Assembly (NCBI GenBank): GCA_963615565.1
Contig: CAVEGR010000095.1
Location: forward strand, 1 to 33,596
From: UBA9732 sp963615565
GTDB lineage: Bacteria; Spirochaetota; Spirochaetia; Sphaerochaetales; Sphaerochaetaceae
Direction: 5' to 3'
DNA: 33,596 bases
The first letter of the stretch is position 1, and each line of letters begins with the position of its first letter. The notes beneath the pieces are model-generated. The model was not told where the DNA came from. It made no database searches and saw only the letters and a list, made by a program, of their open reading frames with translations. The position numbers were made by a program, and so were the translations under genes. This document shows, one piece after another, positions 9,144-17,208 of the stretch.

Positions 9144-11600
9144 CTAGTTGTACTTCAATACATAGTTCTGAGAAGCGCAATATGCATCCCACTCAGCGTC
9201 TGTGTAGTTGTATGTGTAATACTTAAGTCCACCACGACCCATTCCAAAGATGTAGTCTTCTGTGTAGTACTGGATCTGCATACCTTTGAGGCTTGCTGAA
9301 GAATCCCCCATGATTGGGATTTCTTCGTATGTCATCAAAACCGCCATTTCAAGTGCTGCAAGGATATCAAGTCTAGCTTCTGGATCGCCATCTGAATCTC
9401 CGCAAGAATACTCAACCAATGTACCATCAGCACTCTTAACTGTTTTCTTCTCGCCAAGCATGATTGCGTTCCAATCGCTGACTGAAGTTGTGTAATCTGT
9501 GCCATGAATATTGATTGTCAAAGATTCCTTTGTTGTATCCCAGCATGGGTTGTACTGATAAGACTCTGAAGTATAAGCTTCCATGAGGTTGTATGGATCA
9601 AGGGTTGAACCTGTCCAACCAACACCAAAGAGCATGTCTACCTGACAGTTCTTAAGAGCATCTGCGAAACCGTTTCCAAGAGTATCGTCTCTTGTGAATG
9701 TAAGCTTACCTTCAAGCTTTGTTCCCTTAACAGCTTCTGTGAAGCAGTTTACGAGATATTCATAACCATTGTTGTAGAACTTAGATGTTGAGTTTGGTGT
9801 ACCAATCTTAATCTGAATTACGTCATCCTCATCCATAAGTCCCTGTGCAATAGCAAGATCATAAGCCTCGTCAAAGAGCTGCTGAGCCTTTGTAAGGTTG
9901 TAACCTGTAATGGAGTCAATAGCTTCATCTACGTCTTCATAAAGCTTGCCTTCGCCAATGTCATCTGCAAGACCCCAGAAGTTAACAAGAACATTCTTTG
10001 CCTGAGCTGTTGAGCGGTATGGTGTACCTGCTTCAGGATCGCAAATGATAAGGTCTGAATAAAGAGCAAAACCAGGAGCGTTTGTTGGGCTTGTTGCCAA
10101 ACAGAAGTCTGCTCTGTTAAGAGCAAAGCTCATTGCCTGTCTGAACTCAAGAAGTGTAAGGATAGTCTTGTTGATGTTTGCACCAGCTGCTTCCTGCATT
10201 GTTACGAGCTTCTCTGGGTCTGGGTTGAAAGCCATAAAGAATGTGCTGTCACCAGGTGTGTAGTAGCAGTAATCTGACAAAGAGTAAGTCTTCATGTCAT
10301 CAACTGTAAGTCCATAACCATCAAGTTTTCCCTGAAGGAAGAGCTCAAGTCTTGTTGAAGCTTCTGGAACGAAGTCTGCAACAATCTTTGTTGTCTGATA
10401 CAAGGTAGGATCATCATTGAACAAATAATAATTCTCGTTTCTCTCAAGAACAAACTGCTTATCTGCCTGGAAAGAAGTGAGCTTATAAGGACCATAAGAA
10501 GGTGTTGTCTCTGCAGATGTGCAGTATGTTGTTGTATAAACACCATCAACAACGCTTGTGCAAGCATCATAGAGGTCTGTCTTTACGAGATTTGTTCCAG
10601 TGAGAGAATAAAGGAGATAGAAGCCCTTAAGAGGCTTTGTGAGACAAATGAGGATGTGATAATCATCAAGTGCCTGATATCCAACTTCAGCCCAATCAAG
10701 CTCTGAATATGTTGCTGCATAAACGAAGTAGTTTGGAACATCATCTTCTGTTTCTCCCCAGTTTGGGTTACCGGTTGTTACAGGAACAAAGAGAGCATAG
10801 TTCTCGTCTGTGAGAGGGATAAGACCTTCTTCATCAGCCATAGCTGCGAGAGTTTCCCAGTTTGTTACGTCAAAGTATGCATCACCATAAGCATTGACAT
10901 ATGTGTTGAGAGTGTAGTTGTTTGTCCAAGCAAGTGAGAAATCAATACCAATGTACATTGGCTCGCCATTTGGAGAGTAATACTGTCCGTCCTCACCCTT
11001 TGTGAGATCAGCCATTGTGTAACCAGCATTAGCTCCGTTATCAAGCTTAACTGTCTTACCCTGATAAAGGTATTCTTTTGCATTGTAAATAACCATGTTA
11101 CCACTATAGAGGTTATCTGCTCTGTAGTTCTGTGCAACTGGGTTGATAAGTCTCTTCTGAGATTCAACAAAATCATAAGCGTTGATAGGTGTGCCATCAT
11201 CCCACTTGAGATCCTGTCTAAGAGTAATGATGTAAGCCTGGTTTACAGAATCTTCTGTAATTCCATACTGGCCAACATACTGAGATGTTACATCTTCAGG
11301 TTCACCTACTGCCATTGCTGGAACAACCTTATATCCGGTTTCATCTTCATTGTAATCAAATGTATAGAAACCATCCTCAATGTAGGAACCAATCTCTGTT
11401 TCAGTATTGGTTTCATACGTATGAGCGTTCCAGTTTGTTGGGAATACTGAAAGAGCCTCATTATATGTATATGTTGCAGGCTCTGCAGTTACCGTAGTGG
11501 TTGCTGCTTGTTCTTTCTTTGTCTGTGCTTCAGCTGCACCCTGTGCGAATACAGAGAACACAACAGAGAGAACCAGCAGTAAAACTGTCAGTTTTTTCAT
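9144..11600 (-). CDS. oppA: Oligopeptide-type ABC transporter substrate-binding protein OppA
   Basis: An 818-aa family 5 extracellular solute-binding protein, far above the usual 520-600 aa. The first 25 residues form a signal peptide (MKKLTVLLLVLSVVFSVFA with QGAAEA following). No cysteine occurs at the cleavage point, so it is not a classical lipoprotein and is probably soluble in the periplasm. SBP_bac_5 hallmarks include DLKWDDGTPINAYDFVESQKR (about 150-170) and YGPYKLTSFQADKQFVLERNENYY, followed by the usual FNPDP and ALNRADF segments. The start has GGAGGAA 9 nt upstream. First gene of the opp operon. The ligand could be peptides or, given the ROK regulator downstream, oligosaccharides; sequence alone does not decide. 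Confidence 0.9.
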   Translation of the reverse strand: MKKLTVLLLVLSVVFSVFAQGAAEAQTKKEQAATTTVTAEPATYTYNEALSVFPTNWNAHTYETNTETEIGSYIEDGFYTFDYNEDETGYKVVPAMAVGEPEDVTSQYVGQYGITEDSVNQAYIITLRQDLKWDDGTPINAYDFVESQKRLINPVAQNYRADNLYSGNMVIYNAKEYLYQGKTVKLDNGANAGYTMADLTKGEDGQYYSPNGEPMYIGIDFSLAWTNNYTLNTYVNAYGDAYFDVTNWETLAAMADEEGLIPLTDENYALFVPVTTGNPNWGETEDDVPNYFVYAATYSELDWAEVGYQALDDYHILICLTKPLKGFYLLYSLTGTNLVKTDLYDACTSVVDGVYTTTYCTSAETTPSYGPYKLTSFQADKQFVLERNENYYLFNDDPTLYQTTKIVADFVPEASTRLELFLQGKLDGYGLTVDDMKTYSLSDYCYYTPGDSTFFMAFNPDPEKLVTMQEAAGANINKTILTLLEFRQAMSFALNRADFCLATSPTNAPGFALYSDLIICDPEAGTPYRSTAQAKNVLVNFWGLADDIGEGKLYEDVDEAIDSITGYNLTKAQQLFDEAYDLAIAQGLMDEDDVIQIKIGTPNSTSKFYNNGYEYLVNCFTEAVKGTKLEGKLTFTRDDTLGNGFADALKNCQVDMLFGVGWTGSTLDPYNLMEAYTSESYQYNPCWDTTKESLTINIHGTDYTTSVSDWNAIMLGEKKTVKSADGTLVEYSCGDSDGDPEARLDILAALEMAVLMTYEEIPIMGDSSASLKGMQIQYYTEDYIFGMGRGGLKYYTYNYTDAEWDAYCASQNYVLKYN

Positions 11601-11624
11601 TGTTTATTCCTCCATGAAAAAATA

Positions 11625-11630
11625 ATTATA
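11625..11630 (-). promoter_or_regulatory. Probable -10 box of the opp operon promoter
   Basis: On the minus strand a perfect TATAAT hexamer (GCGTATAATTATT) lies 24 nt upstream of the oppA ATG, with the ribosome site GGAGGAA in between. No good -35 hexamer stands at 16-18 nt upstream, so the promoter may be weak or need an activator. Confidence 0.55.
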
Positions 11631-11743
11631 CGCCATTGTTATTCAATAGGGTTTTAGTATTTTATCAATGCAAGTTATTTCTTTCAACTATTAGTTTCGA
11701 AATTGCTTATTTTTAACATGTTAAGTTGCACTATAAAACACAA

Positions 11744-11762
11744 TTTGCATTTTTTGTGCAAA
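11744..11762 (-). terminator. Weak terminator-like hairpin after the DUF3899-like gene
   Basis: TTTGCA and TGCAAA form a 6-bp stem around a 7-nt loop, followed on the minus strand by TTGTGTTTT. It lies 28 nt past the end of the DUF3899-like gene. The rest of the 190-bp gap up to oppA is AT-rich and includes the 12-bp palindrome TTAACATGTTAA at 11713-11724, a possible operator. I see no coding sequence in the gap. Confidence 0.4.
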
Positions 11763-11789
11763 TATTTACAAAAACCATACAGAAAGATT

Positions 11790-12188
11790 TCATGCTTGAA
11801 GGTAAATAAGAAGAAAAATAATGGAAATTAAAACAAAACTCAGCCCTGAAATCAAGAATTCTATAACCGAACTTTTTCTCGCATGTTTTCTATCTTTATA
11901 TTCACTATAACTTTCTTTTTTTTCTTCATAATCTCTCTTTCTTAAACTGAAAAGCTTACTAAAAGAATATCCTATGCCGTCAGACACCCCGTGATCAGAT
12001 GCCCACACAAGACCGGCAACTACAAGAATTAAAGCACCTCCAAGAAAGAAAGAATCACTTAAAATCATAGCCGTTTCTTTAACTGTTGTTGAAGAAAATA
12101 TGCCTTTAATCACGAGAACGGCTATTGCTATGGCTAAACTTACCCCAAAGCAAATATAAAGCTTTGTTTTGTTTATCTTGATTTGCAT
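11790..12188 (-). CDS. Small membrane protein, DUF3899-like
   Basis: 132 aa with three likely transmembrane helices (about 10-28, 45-65, 108-129). A basic, charged cytoplasmic stretch in the middle (RKRDYEEKKESYSEYKDRKH) follows a DGIGYSFSKLF motif that matches my memory of DUF3899 proteins. Function unknown. Start is the ATG with AGGAGAG 7 nt upstream. That ATG lies inside the recovered 3' end of the MATE gene (16-nt overlap), so the two are probably translationally coupled. Confidence 0.65.
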   Translation of the reverse strand: MQIKINKTKLYICFGVSLAIAIAVLVIKGIFSSTTVKETAMILSDSFFLGGALILVVAGLVWASDHGVSDGIGYSFSKLFSLRKRDYEEKKESYSEYKDRKHARKSSVIEFLISGLSFVLISIIFLLIYLQA

Positions 12189-13614
12189 AAATAATCTCTC
12201 CTAAATTTTTCCAATTGAGATATTCCTTCTGGCGTAACAGGCCTTATCCATCTTCCAGAAATCAATTGTATCATCATAAGAACGTATCTGATAATTTCAT
12301 CGCAATAACACAATGGAAATACAACTAGAATTGAAGCCTTAAACTTCAAACCAGCAAGACATACACNNNNNNNNNNAAAACCAAGAGATACATAAAAGTT
12401 ATCTCAAGAACAGTACCAGTGATGGAATCTCCTGAGGCCCTAAACGTATCATTCATGGCCCAATTGCCCATCCTTATCACAGCAACAATCGTATAAATCA
12501 ATATTAAATAAGAACAAATGTCAAAAGACTGCCCGGAAAGACCCATAATTACAAAGGCATATGGCTTAATTATATTCACAAAAATGGCCACAATTAACAC
12601 ACTAACTTGACACAGAGGGATGAGTCTTTTTGCACGCTCATACGCCAAAGGTAATTCTCCACTTCCAACACATTTTCCCACTAAGACAGATGAAGCATTA
12701 GCAAAACCCTGGAAGAATCCAATAATCAGTCCTTCAAACGTTCTAAACACTGCAAGGGCGGCTATAGCTTGTTCGCTTTGCCTCCCTAGAACTACATTAA
12801 TGACTAAATTTCCAATGCCTATGAATACTTCACTAAATATGATGGGAAGACTTTTCTTAAAATACAAAAAAAAGAGATCTTTCTTCCAATTAAAGAATTC
12901 CTTGAACATGAAAAGATATGGATACTTGATGCAAGCTGCAAGAATAATAATTACAACTACGTTAACAAAAGAAGCACAAACTGTGGCTAAAGCGGCCCCT
13001 CTTACTCCAAGAGCAGGAAAACCCCAATGTCCGCCAATGAGTGCCCAATTTAAGCATATATTGCTAAAAACACTGCATATTGCTGCAAATAAGGGTATCT
13101 TTACTCTTTCTGTAGCCCTTAAAACAGAACTCATTGCAACAGCAATTATCTGTAAAGGATATGCAAAACCAATGATGGTTAAATATTGAACTCCAATCTC
13201 TTGGATAGCTAATTTATCGGTATAAAGGCGCATGATAGTCCATGGAGAGAAGAGTGCAACTCCGCCAAAAATAAAGCTAACTATTAGCATGCAGACCAGT
13301 GTAAGCCCAAAGCTACGTGCAATGTTTTTGTGATCTTTTGCACCCCAGTATTGGGAGAAAAAAAGCATTCCTCCTCCCACAAGACCCCAATAGCATGCAA
13401 TCATTAGCGTGGCATATTGGGAACACAACCCTACTGCGCCTACAGAGTTCTCCCCAAGTGGTGCTATCATAATGGTATCAACCATTGTTCCTGTTGTAGT
13501 TAACAAGTTTTGAAGTGCTACAGGAATGGCAATTATGCTAACTTGTTTGATGAATTGTGGAAGTTTGACTTCAACCTTTAAGTTTGTTTGATAGCCGTGT
13601 TGAAATTTAGCCAT
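12173..13614 (-). CDS. MATE-family multidrug/Na+ efflux protein, interrupted by an assembly gap
   Basis: A MATE exporter with about 12 transmembrane helices, beginning with QVSIIAIPVALQNLLTTTGTMVDTIMIAPLG, the typical helix-1 opening. It carries VGGGMLFFSQYWGAKD and FRASGDSITG further on. The frame runs into ten N at 12367-12376. Read naively it stops soon after the gap, but another frame beyond the N encodes GLKFKASILVVFPLCYCDE and then GRWIRPVTPEG, the usual MATE C-terminal end, to a TAA at 12175-12173. So the gene is probably intact, the apparent early stop is an artefact, and the true gap length is not 10. No strong ribosome site precedes the ATG. It is divergent from the flavodoxin-like gene. 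Confidence 0.88.
12367..12376. other. Assembly gap (10 N)
   Basis: Ten N placed within the last quarter of the MATE gene. Ten is a common placeholder, and the reading frame across it is broken, so the true distance between the flanks is unknown. Confidence 0.99.
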
Positions 13615-13678
13615 ATTTTAGACTATATCAAAAGCAATTTATTTTGTCTTTATTGTTTTCTCTGAGGTTTCTTCATTG

Positions 13679-13684
13679 TATAAT
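13679..13684 (+). promoter_or_regulatory. Probable -10 box for the flavodoxin-like gene
   Basis: TATAAT stands 57 nt before the ATG, in the short divergent region between the MATE gene and this gene. The -35 side is only loosely matched (TTGTTT at 13653 with a 20-nt spacer). Confidence 0.4.
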
Positions 13685-13740
13685 TAAAGTATAACTAACT
13701 ATGTTCAAATTTGTATATTCAAACAGCAGGAGGAATTTAA

Positions 13741-14331
13741 ATGAAGCGCTGTTCAATTATTATCCATAGTGTAACCGGAAACTGCTTTACAATGGGAATG
13801 CATCTGAAAGAAGAACTTGAGAAAAGAAGTGTTGATGCTCGCTTGTACAGAGTTGAAGATGATGATTTACACATTCTTGCAAACGAAAATGAGGCAGTAA
13901 ACAACTGCTATGAAGATATTATGGAGCTTCCTATTGCTACTGCAGAGAAGCTCGTTAAGAGTGACATGGTTGTTCTTGGTTGCCCTTCTGTTTTTGGAAA
14001 CGTCACGGCTGAAATGAAAGCTTTCATTGATGGAACTATCCAAATGTGCAAAGACAAGGCCCTTGCAGACAAATTTTTTGCTTGTTTTACAACTTCAAGA
14101 CAATCTGTTTTTGAAGGTGCAAGAACTTTAGACACTCTCATTTACTGGGCTCAGAACATGGGAATGCTTCATATTCCTTTTGGAATTCATGATGAACTTC
14201 CTCTTTGCAATCAGCCTGTTCAGGGTATTGTACACTGCGAAGGAAAGGAAGGTTTAATTTCCCCAGCACAACAGATTGGCAATGAAATTGAAGCCTATGC
14301 AGAGGACCTTGCTTCTTATATTCAAGAGTAA
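13741..14331 (+). CDS. Flavodoxin-like protein
   Basis: 196 aa with a flavodoxin/NADPH-dependent FMN reductase fold. A first beta-strand (RCSIIIHS) is followed by a phosphate loop VTGNCF that matches the FMN-binding TxTGNT pattern. A second conserved segment, VVLGCPSVFGNVTAEMKAFIDG (about 78-100), is the usual GSP.Y...... .MK.F.D flavin-ring loop. It has no signal peptide or membrane segment, so it is cytosolic and probably a quinone or FMN-linked oxidoreductase; the exact substrate is unknown. It starts after an excellent ribosome site (AGGAGG, 7-8 nt). It stands alone, followed by a 16-bp palindrome and then the STAS gene. Confidence 0.8.
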   Translation: MKRCSIIIHSVTGNCFTMGMHLKEELEKRSVDARLYRVEDDDLHILANENEAVNNCYEDIMELPIATAEKLVKSDMVVLGCPSVFGNVTAEMKAFIDGTIQMCKDKALADKFFACFTTSRQSVFEGARTLDTLIYWAQNMGMLHIPFGIHDELPLCNQPVQGIVHCEGKEGLISPAQQIGNEIEAYAEDLASYIQE

Positions 14332-14333
14332 AG

Positions 14334-14349
14334 AGTTTTTGCAAAAACT
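14334..14349. repeat. Palindrome with TTTTTGCAAAAA core after the flavodoxin-like gene
   Basis: A perfect 16-bp palindrome (AGTTTTTGCAAAAACT) starts 2 nt after the stop codon. It is not followed by a T-run, so termination would be weak. The same core recurs in other gaps of this window. Confidence 0.6.
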
Positions 14350-14389
14350 TCTAAATATGTGCTATTATTAACAAAAAAGGACAAAACAT

Positions 14390-14686
14390 ATGGAAATTAC
14401 AAAAAAAATTAACGGAACTGAACTTTGTGTTTCAGTTGAAGGAAGATTAGACACTACAACAGCACCAAAGCTTGAAGCTGAGGTAGGAAACAGCCTTGAC
14501 GGTATTACCAGTCTTATTTTTGATTTTAAGAATTTGGAATACATCTCATCTGCCGGTTTGAGAGTTCTTCTTGCAATGCAAAAAATAATGAATAAACAAG
14601 GCAAGATGAAGGTAGTCAATGCAAATGAAACTGTCATTGAAATCTTTGAAGTTACAGGATTTATTGATATTCTAACAGTTGAGTAA
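14390..14686 (+). CDS. STAS-domain anti-sigma-factor antagonist (SpoIIAA/RsbV type)
   Basis: 98 aa, a single STAS domain. The diagnostic segment FDFKNLEYISSAGLRVLL (about 45-61) contains the phosphorylatable serine (S53 or S54) before AGLR. The protein would bind an anti-sigma kinase when unphosphorylated and be switched off by phosphorylation. No cognate RsbW/SpoIIAB-type kinase is in the window. The neighbour facing it across a shared terminator is a SpoIIE-type phosphatase, the enzyme class that dephosphorylates such proteins, so a partner-switching pair is likely. AAGGA lies 10 nt before the ATG. Confidence 0.9.
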   Translation: MEITKKINGTELCVSVEGRLDTTTAPKLEAEVGNSLDGITSLIFDFKNLEYISSAGLRVLLAMQKIMNKQGKMKVVNANETVIEIFEVTGFIDILTVE

Positions 14687-14711
14687 TCCAAGCTATAGGT
14701 CTTTAGTAGGT

Positions 14712-14741
14712 AAAGAGGTTTTTGGAGGCAAAAACCTCTTT
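14712..14741. terminator. Bidirectional terminator between STAS and phosphatase genes
   Basis: A perfect 12-bp stem (AAAGAGGTTTTT / AAAAACCTCTTT) with a GGAGGC loop. On the plus strand it is followed by ATTTTTG, ending the STAS transcript. On the minus strand it overlaps the stop codon of the phosphatase gene. Confidence 0.8.
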
Positions 14742-16128
14742 ATTTTTGTTTATGGTAGTTAAAACTTAGCATTGTAATGTCATCAAACTGTGGAGCTTCT
14801 CCAACAAAGGCATCTACATCTTCTTTGACGGCCTTAATAAGCTCTTCAGGTTTTTTCTCTTTATTCCTATTTAGAACATTCTGTAATCTTTCATCCCCAT
14901 AGAGCTCTTTATTTGCATTGGTGGCTTCTGTTACACCATCTGTATAGAGAAAAAGAGAATCCCCACTGAAAAGATCTAAACTGCATAGTCTATACTTAGT
15001 TTCTTCAAAACCAGCCAGAACAAAATTGCATTTTGACTTTACATACTCATACTTTCCACTAGATGATTTAACAAGTGGTGGATTGTGACCAGCATTTACA
15101 TAATCTAAATGCCCAGAAGAAATCTCAAAAACACCAAGCCAAGCTGTAACAAAAAGGCCTTCTTCATTTGCCTCACAAAGTAACTTATTCACCTTTGTAA
15201 AGACCTCGTTTGGAGAGATTCCCTCTTGGGCTCTGTCCTTGATTAACGTCTTAGCAATGACCATAAACAATGCAGCTGGAACCCCTTTGCCTGAAACATC
15301 TGCTATTACAAGAGCTAAATGATTGTCATCAACAAGGAAGAAGTCATAAAAATCACCTCCTACTTCTTTTGCTGGAGTCATTATTGAATAAATATCAAAC
15401 TCATCTCGTGTTGGAAAAGCAGGAAAAACACGAGGAAGCATTGAGGTTTGAATATGGGTTGCAACTTGAAGTTCAGATTCAATTTGCTGTTTTTCCTTGC
15501 TGTCCTTGATTTGACGTTCCAAAAGTGCACGTGTTCTATCTGCAAGAGTTGAACATATTGTTGTCAACCCAAAGAGAATTAAAGACCTTGGGAAAAAGTA
15601 AAAAAGAATGACACGTCTGATAGTTTCTTTATTGACAATTCTTGGGCCGTTTTCTTGAACAGCTTTAAGTAAATTACTGTCCCATTCTCCATAATAAGTA
15701 CCAAGTATAAGAGAAATACCCATACATACAATAGATGCAATCAAAAGCCCATAAGAGAACTTTTTAGAATAATAATGACATCCTAAAACTACAGGTATGG
15801 CCCAGGCCAAAATAGCATGACTTGGCATAGCGGCAGATAAGAAAGTAATGCCAAAGATACAGCAAAACAGAATGTAATACTTTAAACGAGGAGATTCTTG
15901 GTTAAGAAAACGTAGAAGAAAAGAAGGAAGAAGCAAAAAAAACATTCCCCCTATTGTTGCGGTATTCATTATCCCTTTGGGTACTATAAAAACCCCTAAA
16001 CTGTTCAAAATCCAAATTGCTGCCATCACCAAGGAAAGAACGCACATGCAACGTACCGAATATTCATTAGCTTGTTTTTCGTTTTCTTTAAATGCTAAAG
16101 AGTATTCTTCTTTAAAAACATTATTCAC
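14740..16128 (-). CDS. Membrane-bound SpoIIE/RsbU-type PP2C serine phosphatase
   Basis: A protein with several N-terminal transmembrane helices, then a short coiled region (QIKDSKEKQQIESELQVATHIQ) and a C-terminal PP2C-like domain of about 220 aa. Metal-binding acidic residues are visible in EVGGDFYDFF, VIADVSGKGVPAALFM and FDDITML. It likely dephosphorylates an anti-sigma-factor antagonist, the adjacent STAS protein being the obvious candidate, in response to a membrane signal. I start it at the GTG at 16128, which has AAGGAG 8 nt upstream. The frame is open back to an ATG at 16224, but that ATG lacks a ribosome site and the extra 32 residues merely translate a DNA repeat. With the longer start it would be 494 aa; as called, 462 aa. 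Confidence 0.88.
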   Translation of the reverse strand: MNNVFKEEYSLAFKENEKQANEYSVRCMCVLSLVMAAIWILNSLGVFIVPKGIMNTATIGGMFFLLLPSFLLRFLNQESPRLKYYILFCCIFGITFLSAAMPSHAILAWAIPVVLGCHYYSKKFSYGLLIASIVCMGISLILGTYYGEWDSNLLKAVQENGPRIVNKETIRRVILFYFFPRSLILFGLTTICSTLADRTRALLERQIKDSKEKQQIESELQVATHIQTSMLPRVFPAFPTRDEFDIYSIMTPAKEVGGDFYDFFLVDDNHLALVIADVSGKGVPAALFMVIAKTLIKDRAQEGISPNEVFTKVNKLLCEANEEGLFVTAWLGVFEISSGHLDYVNAGHNPPLVKSSSGKYEYVKSKCNFVLAGFEETKYRLCSLDLFSGDSLFLYTDGVTEATNANKELYGDERLQNVLNRNKEKKPEELIKAVKEDVDAFVGEAPQFDDITMLSFNYHKQK

Positions 16129-16159
16129 AAACCTTTCTCCTTCTCTTTTCCCGTGGTAT

Positions 16160-16189
16160 TGTTTATCATGATACTGTTTATAATGATAC
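16160..16189. repeat. Two tandem 15-bp repeats in a divergent promoter region
   Basis: TGTTTATCATGATAC and TGTTTATAATGATAC lie end to end (14 of 15 identical). The first contains the perfect palindrome TATCATGATA, and the second lies within an ACTGT...ACAGT inverted repeat. They sit in the 154-bp gap between the phosphatase gene and the divergent HD-domain gene and could be operators for both. Confidence 0.55.
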
Positions 16190-16248
16190 AGTGACTCATA
16201 AATTCTCTCAAGAAGAAAAAACATATAACAAAAACAACTAAATCAGTG

Positions 16249-16254
16249 TATAAT
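16249..16254 (+). promoter_or_regulatory. Probable -10 box for the HD-domain gene
   Basis: TATAAT lies 29 nt upstream of the ATG at 16283. No convincing -35 hexamer is visible; the tandem repeats further upstream may bind a regulator. Confidence 0.5.
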
Positions 16255-16282
16255 ATTATGGAGAGTCCCATTGGGAGGTGTT

Positions 16283-17149
16283 ATGAAAAAGCAAGATTTT
16301 GCCATTGAACATAGGCTTTCTGAATTATCGCCAGAATTATACAAACGTTACAAAGACTGCTTTGTTATTTCAGGAAGAATGCTCACTAGATATGTGAACT
16401 ATTTTCCAGATTTCACAGATCACTCACGTCTCCATACTATGGATATATTGGATTATTGTAATGAACTCATAGGAGAACAATTGGAGAAATTTAGCGCAGA
16501 AGACCTTTATGTGCTTATGATGGGCGCTCTTTTTCATGATGTAGGCATGGGAGTTTCCTTCTCAGATTTTGAAGAGTATAGGCAAACTCTAGGCCTTCCT
16601 TCTCCTGAAGATGACGTGAAACGAGCATGGGCTGTAAGAGATTATCACCAAGAATTATCGGGCCTCTTTCTACAAAAATATGCAAATATCTTGGATTTAC
16701 CAAATGAAAAGTATCTTCGTGCCATCATTCAAGTATGCAGAGGACATAGAAAGATAGACCTCTTTGATGAGAAAGAATACCCTTCTAGTTTTGAAGTTGA
16801 AGACGGAAAAACTGTATATCTGCCATATCTTGCCTCTCTTTTGCGCCTTGCAGATGAGTTGGATATCTCACAAGATAGAAACATAAGTTTTCTGTATGAT
16901 GTAGAAAAAATGCCAAGTGAAAGAGACCGTACAGAATTTCAGAAGCATATGGCTGTATACCGTGTAGAACTTGATGAAGACAAAGTCATTGTCAGAGCAA
17001 AAACTAATGATGAAAAAATCAGAAACGGTGTTGTAGAGACTTGTGATAAGTTGAGAGAGAAACTCATCTATTGTAAGAATGTTGCTTCAGAGAAATCTCC
17101 ATTCATAATTAATCAAGAAGACGTGATACTTCTTTTTGACGAAGATTAA
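16283..17149 (+). CDS. HD-domain phosphohydrolase-like protein
   Basis: 288 aa. The HD-superfamily metal site is visible as HSRLHT (early histidine), then GALFHDVGMG carrying the paired His-Asp, later CRGHRK, and LRLADELD (Asp). This order matches metal-dependent phosphohydrolases such as nucleotidases and cyclic-nucleotide or (p)ppGpp hydrolases, but I cannot pick the substrate. It has no membrane segment. I start it at the ATG at 16283, 4 nt after GGGAGGT; an in-frame TTG upstream is less likely. It precedes two purine permeases by about 60 nt on the same strand, so a role in nucleotide or nucleobase metabolism is a reasonable inference. Confidence 0.78.
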   Translation: MKKQDFAIEHRLSELSPELYKRYKDCFVISGRMLTRYVNYFPDFTDHSRLHTMDILDYCNELIGEQLEKFSAEDLYVLMMGALFHDVGMGVSFSDFEEYRQTLGLPSPEDDVKRAWAVRDYHQELSGLFLQKYANILDLPNEKYLRAIIQVCRGHRKIDLFDEKEYPSSFEVEDGKTVYLPYLASLLRLADELDISQDRNISFLYDVEKMPSERDRTEFQKHMAVYRVELDEDKVIVRAKTNDEKIRNGVVETCDKLREKLIYCKNVASEKSPFIINQEDVILLFDED

Positions 17150-17208
17150 GAAAAAATGACGAAGATTGACAACAATTGACAAAGCTTGGACAACAAAAAG
17201 GATTTTTC

